Origin: Macrolepiota albuminosa
Taxonomy: Eukaryota > Basidiomycota > Agaricomycetes > Agaricales > Agaricaceae
Assembly (NCBI GenBank): GCA_027475525.1
Contig: JAMWFC010000046.1
Location: forward strand, 248,001 to 312,000
Direction: 5' to 3'
Length of the DNA: 64,000 nucleotides
Of this stretch, positions 42,660-53,483 are shown piece by piece (position 1 is the stretch's first letter; every line of letters starts with the position of its first letter). A program made the translations under genes and the position numbers. Below the pieces are notes generated by a model. It saw only the letters and a list, made by a program, of their open reading frames with translations, searched no databases and was not told where the DNA came from.

Positions 42660-44920
42660 CTCCAACGGTCAGGCCATTGGTAAGTCAGAGACGGGGACAA
42701 TTAGAGAGTCCCTGGGCTCCCAGAATGGATCAGCAGTCACGTCGTCCATATCATAGTCGAGGAGTCCATCCTCAGGTGCAGGCTCATAAGAGGTGCCCAA
42801 TAGCCCTGCTAAAGGCAGAAGTTGTCATAGTCCTGTAGCAGGGACAGTTTAATAGTGGGGTCAAAAGTTGGCCCCAGAGTAGGAGGTTGAAAATCAGGGA
42901 GATTTCTATTGTCGGATGGATACTGGTGCGTCCAGATCTCTCGAGCATAAATGTCTTGCCCAATGAGGAGATACATCCCCTTGGTCGTCATCGACCGCAC
43001 AATGCGTTGGCAGTCGCCAATGGTAGCTTCATGCCACCCATCCCACTAAGCAAGCGACTGAGGTGTCCTGTAGTGATCAAGGCATTGCAGCCTCTCATCA
43101 TCAATGGCAGCCGCCTTGTTGTAGAGCCGGCTGTTACTGAAGAAGATGTGGGCCAAGTAGATGACCTCATAGGTGTACGCATGATCAGCCCAGCTGACTG
43201 GAATTTGATTGTGAAGAAGGACATGTAACACCTCTGAAGTGGCAAAGACAGAAGCTGAAGCTTCCAGGATGTCCACTGCCTAAGCCTCAAAGTTCAGGTC
43301 CTCGGTGGGAAGGGGCAAAAAGGATTGCCCAGTGGCCACCTTGTATTTGGCAACGGCCTCTTTATAGAGGCCTGGCCATGCAAATACATAAGCCAGGTGC
43401 TTGTGCACTGTGAACTTGGAGGGGTGGCTCACACAGAGAGCGCATACAACCCCAAACCCAAAGAGGCTGTGCCAATGGATGTGCATGGCACGGTCCTCTT
43501 TGTCGGCCTCAAAGGCCATGGCTGCAAAGGCTTCCTGCCCAATAAAGATAGTGTTGGTCACTGGTGACCAGTAGAATTGGGGAGACAACCCCACGCTGAA
43601 GAACGAGTTCTGAAGGTAAATAGTGTGATCACAATAAATCACAATGCTGAGCACATCAGGGATGTGCCCAGTCTTATTCTCCAGGAGGGTAGCTCCTCAT
43701 TTGATGCTATCTTGTGTCCAACAGTCCATCTTGGCCTGTCAATTACTATTGCACCACTCATGTGCCATACATTGTGCCGCAGTTTTGTGTGGCACTGGGG
43801 ATTTCATATAAGCCTCTTCAGGCTTCTCATACCATTTGTCATCAGAAGGTGGGGATGGCAGCCTCTCCTGACTAGTTGTCTCTGAATGTGGGTTTATCAC
43901 CCACACACATCGAGGATATCAGGCAGGAGGGCCCTCTACCAATACAGCAGGTAAAAAGGGGATGTTAGCCCCTGGAGCCCCTTTCAGGGCATCCTTAGGA
44001 AAGTGCATGTTAATGTATGTGGGCCCTTCCAGGTTCTTCCCCTGACAATCCTTTTGGGTTTTTGAGGCCTTCATCTCAGTGAGGTGTGTACTGCCACCCT
44101 GGGAACTCTGCTTCCCAGAGTGTGTAGTGAATACCACTGATAATGGTTGTGAAGATGCAACCTCTGATGCACCACTAGCAAGGTGCTGGATCAGCTGGGG
44201 GGCGGCTGGAGCAGGGATATCTTCATAGGAAAGAATGTCCTGTCCTAGACTGGCCTACTGGTCGGAAATGGCAACACTTGACTGAGTTGAGTGGGAGGGC
44301 ACGTCCTCCACTCCTTGCCGACATGCCCTTTTGCTGGAGTCGGTGTCCTGACTCAGGAGTGTAGTCTGCCACTTACGAGCAGCCGATAGGGCAAGGAGAT
44401 CAGTCTTGCACTGAGCACACATGTGATTCATGTGATCCATCATCCAGCTGATAAGGACAACGGCCTCTGCATTGCAGAGGAATGACGACTCTGCAGGTAC
44501 GTCATACCCATTGTCTTCCAGGTGTTGGAGGAGGGTAGCCAGGACTAAGTCCTGGTTGAGACTGGGCTCAACAGCCTGTGCTTTTCCTTTGTCGTGTTAA
44601 GGACACAACTCTTGTTCTGAGCTAGGCTCGGGTTGGTGCGGCATCTCCAGCTGCTGTAACAAGGAGAGCCTGGCCAGGCTCTCCATCGGCGCATCAGCCG
44701 AAGAGATGGTGCCTTGTTCTGTATTGAGAGCTTCTGTGCTCTCAATAGCTATGTGGGCTGGCATGAGAGATGCTTGGTGTCCCTCTAGATTGTTGACTGG
44801 TACTGTGGTTAACAGGGAAGCTGACTTGCCTCCCTTGGCTAACACCTCATACAAGGTGTCGTACTGGGGTATCACACCCACAGTTGCTGACCAACTCAGC
44901 CAAGCCGTGATTGGCACTGC
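42660..44920 (-). pseudogene. Family A ORF3, copy 2
   Basis: Minus-strand segments match ORF3 of copy 1 in order: SSADAPMESLARLSLLQQLE, then SHSTQSSVAIS, MHFPKDALKGAPGANIPFLP, SPQFYWSPVTNTIFIGQEA, ADKEDRAMHIHWHSLFGF, PVSWADHAYTYEVIYLAH and KGMYLLIGQDIYAREIW. Here the segment around 43,280-43,654 is continuous, without the 1.5-kb block seen in copy 1. Stops near 43,277 and 42,809 and frameshifts show it is dead. Function is unknown in either copy, but its conservation in two copies shows that it belongs to the element. Confidence 0.8.
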
Positions 44921-44928
44921 TGATCAAA

Positions 44929-46562
44929 TTAAGTGCTGGCATGCTTACCTAACTGATGTGGGTGCTTAACACCCTTCAACTCCAAATAATGGTCAAGTGC
45001 CGCCAACTTGGAGCAATGGGAGTATGGCTCCTATGTTGTGTCCTCGAGGGACCACCATACCTCAAACTTGAGTGTATTCCACTCAGTCCACCAGTGCCCT
45101 ATAATGCACTAGACAAACCATTCATCATCATCTTGTGCCCCAAAGTCATAGGGGCCTGGGGTTGCCCTGTTAGGAAATAGTCCATCGTCAGACGTGCTAT
45201 ATGGTCGCAACAGCGACATGTAGAACTTTGGAATGATTTGTCATTCCTATAATACCTGAGGCAGCTCCAGCACATAGTTGGAGGTACTTGGCTCTGCGTC
45301 CAGGACACAGTATGGGCCTACCCATTTCAGGCAGAGTTTGCTTGCCTGTCCCTTTGGAAGTTTCAGGTTATGCATTGACAGATAGACCAACGATCCTACT
45401 GATATTGTAGTACTTGGTAGAAGTATTACTTGATAGTTCTGGGGCTTGCTAGTGTAGAATATGACCTTGAATTCACACTGACTTTGATGACGAAAGGGAT
45501 AATTATTATCTTGACTGCGTTTAATAATCTTGCAAAACGCTGAGGTTCTTGAGGAATTATAATATTGAATGAGAATAATAATATTCCCACAAGTCGAGGT
45601 TTCTTAACAAACTCCGGCCTAAGTGATTCACTCCCTGGGAATCACCGAGCCTTTGCCTATCAATTGCCTGTCTATTCTCTACTAAACTTGGGCTATTTAT
45701 ACTGTTTTTCTGGTGCACAGACCACTATCTACATATGACTCTTTGTCGGAAACTCTCCAACTTCCAGAACGTATTTGATAGTCCAATTTCCTTTTTGGGA
45801 GGCCTGTTTCAGTGCCACCCGTTCCACCATTCAACTTTTTGTTCCGCCATTCTTCCGGATGTTTCGGATTGCCACTTCCCCATTTGCTTGAGCTCCATTT
45901 AGCATGATCTCCTTCATAGATCCTTCTTTCCTCTTTTAGCGCCTCCCTGCATCCCCTACTTCTTTCCTTTTCCCCTCCTTGTTGTCAAATCGAACATTGA
46001 CTGATTTGACGATGAAATTGAGAATTATAATATTGAATGAATATAATAATTTCCCAATTTCATCCTATTCCGTCCATTGCCGAACATTGACTGATTTGAT
46101 GATGAAATTGAGGAATTATAATATTGAATGAGAATAATAATTCCCCAATTCCATCCTATTCCGTCCACTCTGCCAGCTTCCATGCTTCCCCTCCCCATTA
46201 CAGTGGTTAGACTATTGTTGAGCTGATAGTTTGAGCCGGTCCCTGCCTGTTGTTCTGTACTTTTCTGTGTATTTGTTGGGATATTTTCGAGATGGTTATT
46301 TGTTGAGACTGCTACCAGGAGGCTTACAGTTTTCAGCCCATATTTAAATGTTTATTTTGACTTCTGGTGCATGGTGTGTCCCTGACTGCTGGTACAGCGT
46401 CGTATCAATATTGGTGGGTCCGTTCACCTATGGTAATTGGCATGTTTTGCCTGAAAGACTCATGTCTTGATGATGGCATCATGCGCCACCACAATATTCT
46501 TCAGGGCCTGCCTGGCAAACTTGACAACTCCTCGGTGGGCCACCACATCCGCACAAATTTCT
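44929..46562 (-). pseudogene. pol: Integrase C-terminus and chromodomain, family A copy 2
   Basis: On the minus strand this aligns with 19,310-19,949 of copy 1, including the last integrase part (FARQALKNI, then DAIIKTRVFQAKHANY) and the chromodomain end (LKGVKHPHQL), stop at 44,929. A 1-kb solo LTR (45,406-46,407) splits it. The HHCC and catalytic parts of integrase are deleted. Confidence 0.82.
45406..46407. mobile_element. Solo LTR-like insertion, family I (1,002 bp)
   Basis: It begins TGTAGTACTTGG and ends GTCGTATCA; ATAT at 45,402-45,405 and 46,408-46,411 flanks it, and excision restores the copy 1 reading (..CTGATATTGG..). Inside, a hairpin-forming block (GAATTATAATATTGAATGA.. ATAATTCC) occurs three times (about 45,553, 46,020 and 46,113), and GAACATTGACTGATTTGA occurs twice. 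The 4-bp duplication differs from the 5 bp of the other LTRs here. Which internal element it belonged to is unknown. Confidence 0.75.
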
Positions 46563-47160
46563 GTCTGCTTTACACAGCTTCACCCCATCTGGTAACTATA
46601 AGGTTACCCCCAGAGCATCATCTACTACTCAATGCAGGTGATCGTGCATGGCTTCATGATGCATCCAAATGGCCTCCCGCTGACCCAGAAATCTAGTCGC
46701 TAATTCAGGGGCTTGGGGAAGTGACTTCCCTCATCCACCCCAAGGCAGATGTCCTGAGCCTCCTCGACTGTGGGCATAATTGCCCTTGTCTTGGGGAGTT
46801 GACCTAGGGCAGTCATCCTGGCTGGTACCAGGGGCATCATGTCTGGTGGTGCCATCTCAATCAAGGAAGTCTCCTTGATCATGATTATTATGCCGCTCTG
46901 GTTCTGAAGAAGCTTGATTCTCCTGGCCCTGCATTATGAATTGACAATGCATCTTGTCAATGGGCTTAGTGCCCTTGAATACAATGCCCTGATTGTCAAT
47001 AAGGGACTGTCCCTTAGTCCTGAGGTTGCCATTGTGCATATGTTGATACGTGACTCTGTCGGTCAATATTTCCACCATTGGCACGTGCAGCATCACAGAT
47101 GCCTCGCTCTCCACCTTGAATGTGGTACTAGCATGTCCATCTGGGCCTGACATCTCTGTC
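46563..47160 (-). pseudogene. gag: Gag remnant, family A copy 2
   Basis: In reverse it matches the first 200 bases of the window (ending ..KLCKAD), then continues upstream as a Gag N-terminal region (SLIDNQGIVFKGTKPID, KMHCQFIMQGQENQASSE). The join to integrase at about 46,563 is abrupt, marking the internal deletion. Confidence 0.7.
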
Positions 47161-48295
47161 CTAAGGTCTCAGTTACGCAAGTGTGGGGGCTCCTCACACC
47201 ACCCTTGTTCTGCTGGAGTATAGAAGGTACTCACCGGTTTGACTTTGGGCACTTCCTGTGCCTGTGCTAGTGCTTCTACTAGCTCAACTCCAATGTATTA
47301 ATTACAACATGCCAAGCATTCCTCAGATGTGTGGCTCAGGGGGGTTGACACCCCCAACTGCCTTGCTGCCTTCTGCTGCAAATACATTTGCAGTTCTATG
47401 GTGAGGACTCTCACCATCAAATCAGTATATTTAGTACTGAATACATTGGGTACTTCGTGCCATTGTCACCTAAGTGCTACTATATGTGCTGAAGCATAGT
47501 GCTCAAGTCACACCTGGGTGCAAGCGCACGGTGTATGTGGTTTTCAACCGCTGCTTCTCTGCTCTGGCATCATTGTCGCTGGACAATTCAACCACCTCCG
47601 TTGGGAGCTCTGCACCCTCCAGGACTTCCTCCACTGCTGGTGTGCCCAGAAAACGACTTTCTGTGTGGGCTACTTCAGAGATCGCAGCCTTCTCTGGTAC
47701 CTCCTTTATATGTGCTTCCACTATCCTGGTGGGCATGGAGTCTGCTGCGGTTTGCCTGGCCCCACTACTCCAGCTCAGGGGGATAGTTTCCTCAGTCCAT
47801 ACCAATGACTTGGTGTCTTCTGAGACGCCTTAGGCACCTGTTGACTGTTGGCCTTCATCAGGGGGCCTTTTTGAGGCTAACTAACTGGACTGTCGCAGTC
47901 CACCTGGCAGCTGCGCAACTAGGGGAGTTAATCCCCCTGGCATCTTGTCCCATGGCCATGGCTAGCCATCCTGTTGTGAGCTCTCAGCTCTCCGGGCCTC
48001 GCTCTCATTCCTGGGCACGTCAGTGCTCTGACCTCAGTCTTGAGCCTTGGTCTTGACTGACCTGCATTGGATGCTGGCATGTCCTGAGCATCTGCTGGGT
48101 CTCTCTGTAGGTCATGGGCATTTCACCAGCCGTCAGTGGAAACTGCAGGTATGGGATTACTCATCGATCCCCTGTTTAAAATTTGCATGGTGTGGCTATG
48201 TAAGAAGCTCAAGAAGCTGATAGAGTTCTGTCAACGAACTCAGCGACTGATGTCGGATGCTAGGCAATAGATCCTAGCTGGCGGATTCAAAAAAA
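47161..48295 (-). other. 5' leader and N-terminal gag region, family A copy 2
   Basis: It contains one 100-codon minus-strand frame (47,503-47,805; KAAISEVAHTESRFLGTP, then acidic PTEVVELSSDNDA) without a recognisable domain. The stretch next to the LTR reads TTTTTTGAATCCGCCAGC in sense; it does not begin with TGG, so no tRNA primer site could be assigned. Confidence 0.45.
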
Positions 48296-48522
48296 TATAA
48301 TGGAGTTATGGATTTTGAAAGAGCTTAAGTCACACAGAACAGAATCAGACCAGACTGGTCTATTGACTATGTAGTGTATAACAAAATTAAGCTGCTTATT
48401 AAGCAGCAGGTATGTACATATTTATAATTATGTAAATATTATTATATTATAATAAATATAATATAATAGTCTATAGTAAGTAAAAGCTATGTGGCCAATG
48501 CCACATAGCGGACTACGCTACA
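48296..48522 (-). mobile_element. 5' LTR of family A copy 2
   Basis: 227 bp, the same length as the 3' LTR at 42,397-42,623. It ends (plus strand) GGACTACGCTACA followed by the CACAT duplication. Confidence 0.9.
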
Positions 48523-48628
48523 CACATACAGTGAGAAATTCCTAAGCATGGATAAGGAAATTTTAGGCTTAGCCATAACACTTTTTTGCATTGGATTAGA
48601 GAGTCTATATTATAAAAAGGGTGGCTTC

Positions 48629-49419
48629 TGTCACAACCCCTCCCCCCCGGAACCTCCCCGGGACACCCCCGGAGCCCCGCCCGGGAACCTCTTCCGTCAA
48701 TCCCACAGCGCACCCTGCCCCCACAGCTGCCGACGCCGCCATCACACGCATCAATGACTGCCATCAGCTGTCAACGATCGCCATCAGCCAGCCCCCCTGG
48801 GACCCCTGCATCACAGACCCCGGGATCAACCGCCATCAATGATTGGATCACACGGCTTGCATCCGGCCATCACGCATCACGCCCCACGCATCACGACTCC
48901 CTCCGCGCCAATTGATCGCGCGTCCCCACACGAGCGATCCCGGTATACAGTTCCTGACCGCTACTCAATGACCCCCGGAACTTATCCCAGACACCCTGGA
49001 ATCCCGAGACACGATCCGTAGTACTTATAGTGTAGTTCTCCTCTGTATTCCCTAGTCTTGATATTACTTTGGTTATTGCATGCCCTTTGCTTGACTGGTA
49101 CGCCTTGATTGGTACACTTCGACTGGCACGCCTAAGTATTCCCGTGCTCTAAGTTTTGGTACGCACTTTGCGACTCTTGATTTACTAACTTGGTCTCATC
49201 TTAGAACCTCTGGTTCACGACTCGACCCCCCTTAGCTCTCAGTTACCCCCAACCCAAAACCCCCGGACTCTAGTCCCCTCTCCCGGGATTACCCCTGTCC
49301 TCGTCTTGAACCCCAGAGTCCTAGCCCCGGAGTTCCAGACACCCGAGTATTCGTAGGTCAAGTCCGCATCATAAGAGCGTTGCTTTCCCGGAAAGCCCCT
49401 GACTCAGCGGAACCTGACA
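48629..49419 (+). mobile_element. Solo LTR, family C (subtype 1)
   Basis: 791 bp from TGTCACAACCCC to GCGGAACCTGACA, flanked by GCTTC at 48,624-48,628 and 49,420-49,424. It has a single copy of the 78-bp block that is doubled in the full element, which accounts for nearly all of the length difference. AGTCTTGATATTA is conserved near 49,053. Confidence 0.95.
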
Positions 49420-49424
49420 GCTTC

Positions 49425-50160
49425 CATCACAATCAGTCTATATTATAGGCATATTAGACCTTGTGGTTTAGTATGTTTTTTGCTCTATTTATACATGGGT
49501 GTGGGTGAAATTTCATTTGGTATTTTACATATAGTATGTAAGCCAGACTACATATTATATTACAGGGTAATAACTGTATATATGCATAGGAGAAAGAGAA
49601 AGAGACGACTTATATAGAAAATGAACTTGATACTTCCTATATGTCTGTTGGTATAGTATTATTATTATTTATGAACAAATAGCTGCTGAATATTAGCAGT
49701 AAGACAAATGGTAACAAAACAGACAAGTTTAAAGTCTTGTTGATAAAGTGGTGATGAGTTGAGTGTGAGTGAATAATGATTTGAAAAAAGTGAGACAAAA
49801 ATACTAATAAGGAACTTAATAGAAACTTCTAGAGCATTCTAGAACATCACATGATCTGCAATGAACTTGTGAGGAACTGAAGATGTTCGGGCTTGTAAGA
49901 ACCCTTTCTCTTACTTACATAAGAGCTTACTTACGTAAGAGAGTCAGGGAATGTAACGCTTTTGTAACACTTTCATCACGTGACATGCTGGGTCGTGTAC
50001 AAGTTCTATCTTATGCTCAACCCCCTGAGGAATGTAAGGACGGTACCCTATGGTACCGGCGTCTCCGGAATCGTGCCGGTGTCCAGATTGTTTGTCGGGG
50101 AACGCCGAGGTTGCTTGAATGTATGGGAGAAGCTGTTTACCCTTGGCTGCTGCAAGACAA
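49425..50160. other. Upstream region of the zinc-cluster gene; no gene seen
   Basis: 49,801-49,876 resembles 30,150-30,220. The remainder is AT-rich up to about 49,880, then of mixed composition, and presumably holds the promoter of the gene that starts at 50,161. No core promoter motif could be singled out. Confidence 0.4.
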
Positions 50161-51279
50161 ATGCGTCCTAATGGGTCTGAACGGGCGATATTGGCGTGCA
50201 TGAATTGTCGCAAGGACAACAAGAAGGTACGGTTTCATCCTTCAGCAATGTCATGGTTCTAATATCACCTAGTGTGATGACCAACGTCCTTGCGGACGAT
50301 GTGTCTCTCGCAACGAGGAATGCGTAGATGTCAGTCGTGGGCCCAAACTTGTGAAACTTAGATGCGAAGGTCGTCGTAAAGACGGCAAACGTTATGAAGA
50401 CGTTCAACCATGCTCTAACTGTGTCGAATCTGGTCAGCCATGTTCTACACAACCTCGGAAAGGCAGAGGACATGGTACACAAGTTAAAGCGGTAAGCACT
50501 TGGCTCCATTGGATCTAGTACAGATTGATGAGGCTTCTAGGCGTGTGTGAGCTGCAGGTTGCCCAATCCATTCTTTTGTTGATTAAATCACTCATCCTCT
50601 CAACAGGCGTGATAAAATACGATGTGATGGTGTCAGGAAAGCCTTGACCCACGCCGAGTGAGGATGACTGATATCCTTCCAGGCCATGCGCTTCCTGTGT
50701 GCGGAAAGGGCGGGATTGTATTGAACACGCGTGTAAGGATTGTTCTTGTGAGGGACGGGCAGCAGAATGTACACATCAAAAGGCCCAGGCTGCTGCCATG
50801 GCCGAAGCAGGTAGGTTATTGACGTGGCCGACTTCTGCTTAATCTGACGTCGTTGCATAGCAGCGGAAGCCCAGAACAATCGAGCTGATGATTACCGTCC
50901 ACCATCTGCCGACAATGAATATTCTTCTCAGCTGCCTCCTCTACGTCTCCATTTGCCCCTGATTTCCCACCCATCAACATATCCTCCTCCACCACCTTCA
51001 CACGTCATGTACCCACCAGCAAGCCATATGAATCATCTGGGACCGGCCTCGCATTATTACTATCTGCAGCAGGGCATGATCGGTCCTGGTCAGCCTCCTC
51101 AACCCATAATGCAGCCCTACATCCAGCATCCTCAGAGTGATCAACGTGTCGCATATTATTCCGCTATTGACCCCAACATTGATAAAGAATTGCCAACCAG
51201 TGGGCTGAGCTCACTTTCCAACAATCCAAACAATGAACACACCCAGAATGTTGATCCCTCCGCTTCAACCAGTCGTTAA
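50161..51279 (+). CDS. Zn2Cys6-type protein with multiple cysteine clusters (predicted 6 exons, 299 residues)
   Basis: Exons: 50,161-50,226, 50,273-50,491, 50,541-50,557, 50,607-50,657, 50,683-50,810 and 50,861-51,279; total 900 bases. Splicing the first intron (46 bp, GTACGG..CCTAG) creates a perfect fungal binuclear zinc cluster, CMNCRKDNKKCDDQRPCGRC with a final Cys (CX2CX6CX5CX2CX6C). A second, partial cluster (LRCEGRRKDGKRY.., CSNCVESGQPC) follows. A third is assembled across a 17-base micro-exon (CVSCRRDKIRCDG, then CASCVRKGRDC). The C-terminus is Pro/Tyr/Gln-rich (PPPPPSHVMYPPASHMNHL), like an activation domain. Such clusters bind DNA in fungal regulators. The fourth intron would be only 25 bp, so that junction is doubtful. 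The alternative start at 50,119 is in frame. No transposon motif lies inside. Confidence 0.72.
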
Positions 51280-51335
51280 CTCGTTAACTCGAATTATTCT
51301 ATGGTATCCTTAGACAATGCATCTCTTGTAGCTTT

Positions 51336-52791
51336 ATGCCCATGTCTTTTTCCGCCGATGCAAATTGGTGAGTATGTATGTATAGTTTCAAACTGTAGTT
51401 TTGAGCATAAGTTTATCTGAGCTGTTCGTGATCACTGACGATGGTCAGTTGGGAGGTTATTTACCTTTATTTTACACTAACCTGGCGGAAAGTGCTTTCT
51501 CATGAGAGAGCACATCTACCAAATGCTCTAAGTTTGTATTCTACTTTCTTACTGCCTTACACCCCACATTCCTTTCATTTTACTTAATTACTTGCATGGA
51601 TGAGGTTTCTGGATCCCCGGAAAGGTTGATATTCAAATTGTGTTTATAACAATATCAACTGAAGGCTTGTTTTCACAGGCCACCAGTCAAAGTTACCTAT
51701 TTGAAGAGACAAAAGGTTGGGCTTATTGATATTGTCTGCGGCCGTCTCTCATTGTCATATAGAAGAAGCGAAAGATCACGGAGGCTACCGAGTACGTATC
51801 CTGTCGATCGCCTATTGACCCGGGTACTTAGGAAGCACAGTGATCCGTCACACTCAGATTCTACCTCTGCGAGTGTTCCCTTGGCTACACCTATTAGGAA
51901 AGCAAAAGAGATAACGAAAGCCAAAAATATGACGGTTTGTAGGACGCGTATATACGAGCATCCGAGTTCTAATTTTATACAGGCTCTCGAAAATAAGGGC
52001 CCGTTGAAGATCGACAACCAGTAGGTCGCGTAGTTTCTTCGCTTCCACTCCGCGTTCAACTTTTATTTCAGACTTCCTGGATCAGCCACAAAACGTGCTC
52101 GACGCGACTCCGACGAGTCAGTCAAGAGCACCGTGTCTAAGATGAGCCACCATGTCCGAACTATATCTTGTCGTACACAACCTCAATCCCCAGCTCCAAC
52201 ATCAACTTCAGCAATTTCTAAGAAATCAGTGTCAGTTTCCAGCACGAAACACCCTTCACGGTCCGTTTGATTCTGGTATCCTCAATGTGTGTGTTGATCT
52301 CTGTGTAGGCGAACTGCCTCCCCAGATACCGACGTCGATGATAGCGCAGCGATAGCGGATTCGATCATCAGCGTAGGAAGGATTAGGCGAAATGAAGCTC
52401 AGCGATTGGAGTACTTTGAAAATGAACCTCTTTGTCGTGACTTGATGAAGGATGCTGCTGAATGTGGACGATGTGGCAAGTCTGTCCGTCTGGGTGGCAG
52501 AACAACATACAGGATTCGTCCCTGGGAGATGCACCGTGCTAAATGCGATCAGATACCTGTGTACGTCTGGTCATTACTTCCCCGCACAAAATTTCATTGT
52601 CGATCAATGTTACTAGGCCTGCAGACGATGGAACAGACAATGTCACCGAAAAATCGAAACAGCATGCGAAGACGGTGGAACAGCAAATTGATATTCTCAC
52701 CGCAGATCCCGCTGTCTCATCAATAAAGCCTCATGAAGTCTTGTGTCGTAACTGTGGTACTTGGGTTCGCTTGTCCAATAGCAATAATTAG
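51336..52791 (+). CDS. Predicted zinc-finger-like protein (6 exons, 313 residues)
   Basis: Exons: 51,336-51,367, 51,679-51,934, 51,983-52,020, 52,072-52,260, 52,309-52,560 and 52,617-52,791; total 942 bases, frame kept throughout. Introns are GT..AG, mostly 48-56 bp, but the first is 311 bp and less certain. The N-terminal half is Ser-rich and basic (SATKRARRDSDESVKS). A domain at about residues 210-250 reads CGRCGKSVRLGGRTTYRIR with a following PWEMHRAKC, giving CX2C..W..HX3C; the start of a second copy (LCRNCGTWVRLS) ends at the stop, so the protein may be truncated. This is a plausible zinc finger, but the family is not one I can name. It starts 56 bases after the stop of the zinc-cluster gene, so the two may be one transcription unit. 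Confidence 0.55.
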
Positions 52792-53483
52792 GATCCGGTC
52801 TGAATCCTCAATATCTCGATACCTGGATTAATTGAGTCAGGAAAACATTCTTGACAACAGACCGAGGATTTCCCAGAGCTCATTGAGGTGGGTCTGCAGA
52901 ATGTGGCATAGACAATGCTGGCCCTGTGGTGTTGTTGGCCAGGTGAGACTTTCGAGACAAACTAATATGGGAGTTTATCTTTGAGCATGTGGAAGAGAAG
53001 GTCTATCTTGTGTGGGAGGAGGAAAAGAGATTTGGGTGCCCGGATTGTCTGGGCAGTGCACCTGCACAGAAGATGGACTATCTTCTAAAACAGTCACAAC
53101 TGTACCCTGGTGACCCCTGCAATGCCCTGCAGTACAGGGGACGGCCAATTCTTCACCTACAAAATAGCGGGTAGAAATCTCTGTATGTGGGACCATGTCT
53201 GGGGCACCGAAACTATTATCCCAGCAAATGTTGTGGCCTGTCAGGGATTTGCGGTCAGATCCTGGTATGCCAGGAAATGAAGTCAGCAAACTGGTGCACC
53301 AATTACTCAAAGATCCAGGTACCAACCAACGTTGGCAACAGATACCTGGATGTGGAATGCATCCAAGGTGCTGGAGCTGGGATCCCCATATTTGTATCCT
53401 AGTTTAAAGTCAAAAAAGCTCGTGACAGCATTTCCAACTAACAAGACAATCTGGATCTAAGTGGCTCCTAACAGATGACGTGT
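52792..53483. other. Unassigned stretch before family G pol
   Basis: Short frames (for example 52,989-53,174) show a possible CPDC pair but no recognisable domain. It may be the decayed gag region of the element that continues to the right. Confidence 0.3.

Larger units (their letters stand above)
42397..48522 (-). mobile_element. Family A copy 2: deletion derivative with intact LTR pair
   Basis: The element is 6,126 bp on the minus strand, with 227-bp LTRs at 48,296-48,522 (5') and 42,397-42,623 (3') and CACAT at 42,392-42,396 and 48,523-48,527. Its gag (about 46,565-47,160) joins integrase directly near 46,563, so protease, RT and RNase H are deleted. The extra ORF after pol is retained. 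It was presumably mobilised by a complete relative, or it lost its interior after insertion. Compared with copy 1 at 18-24 kb, many C have become T, and stops are scattered throughout. Confidence 0.9.
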
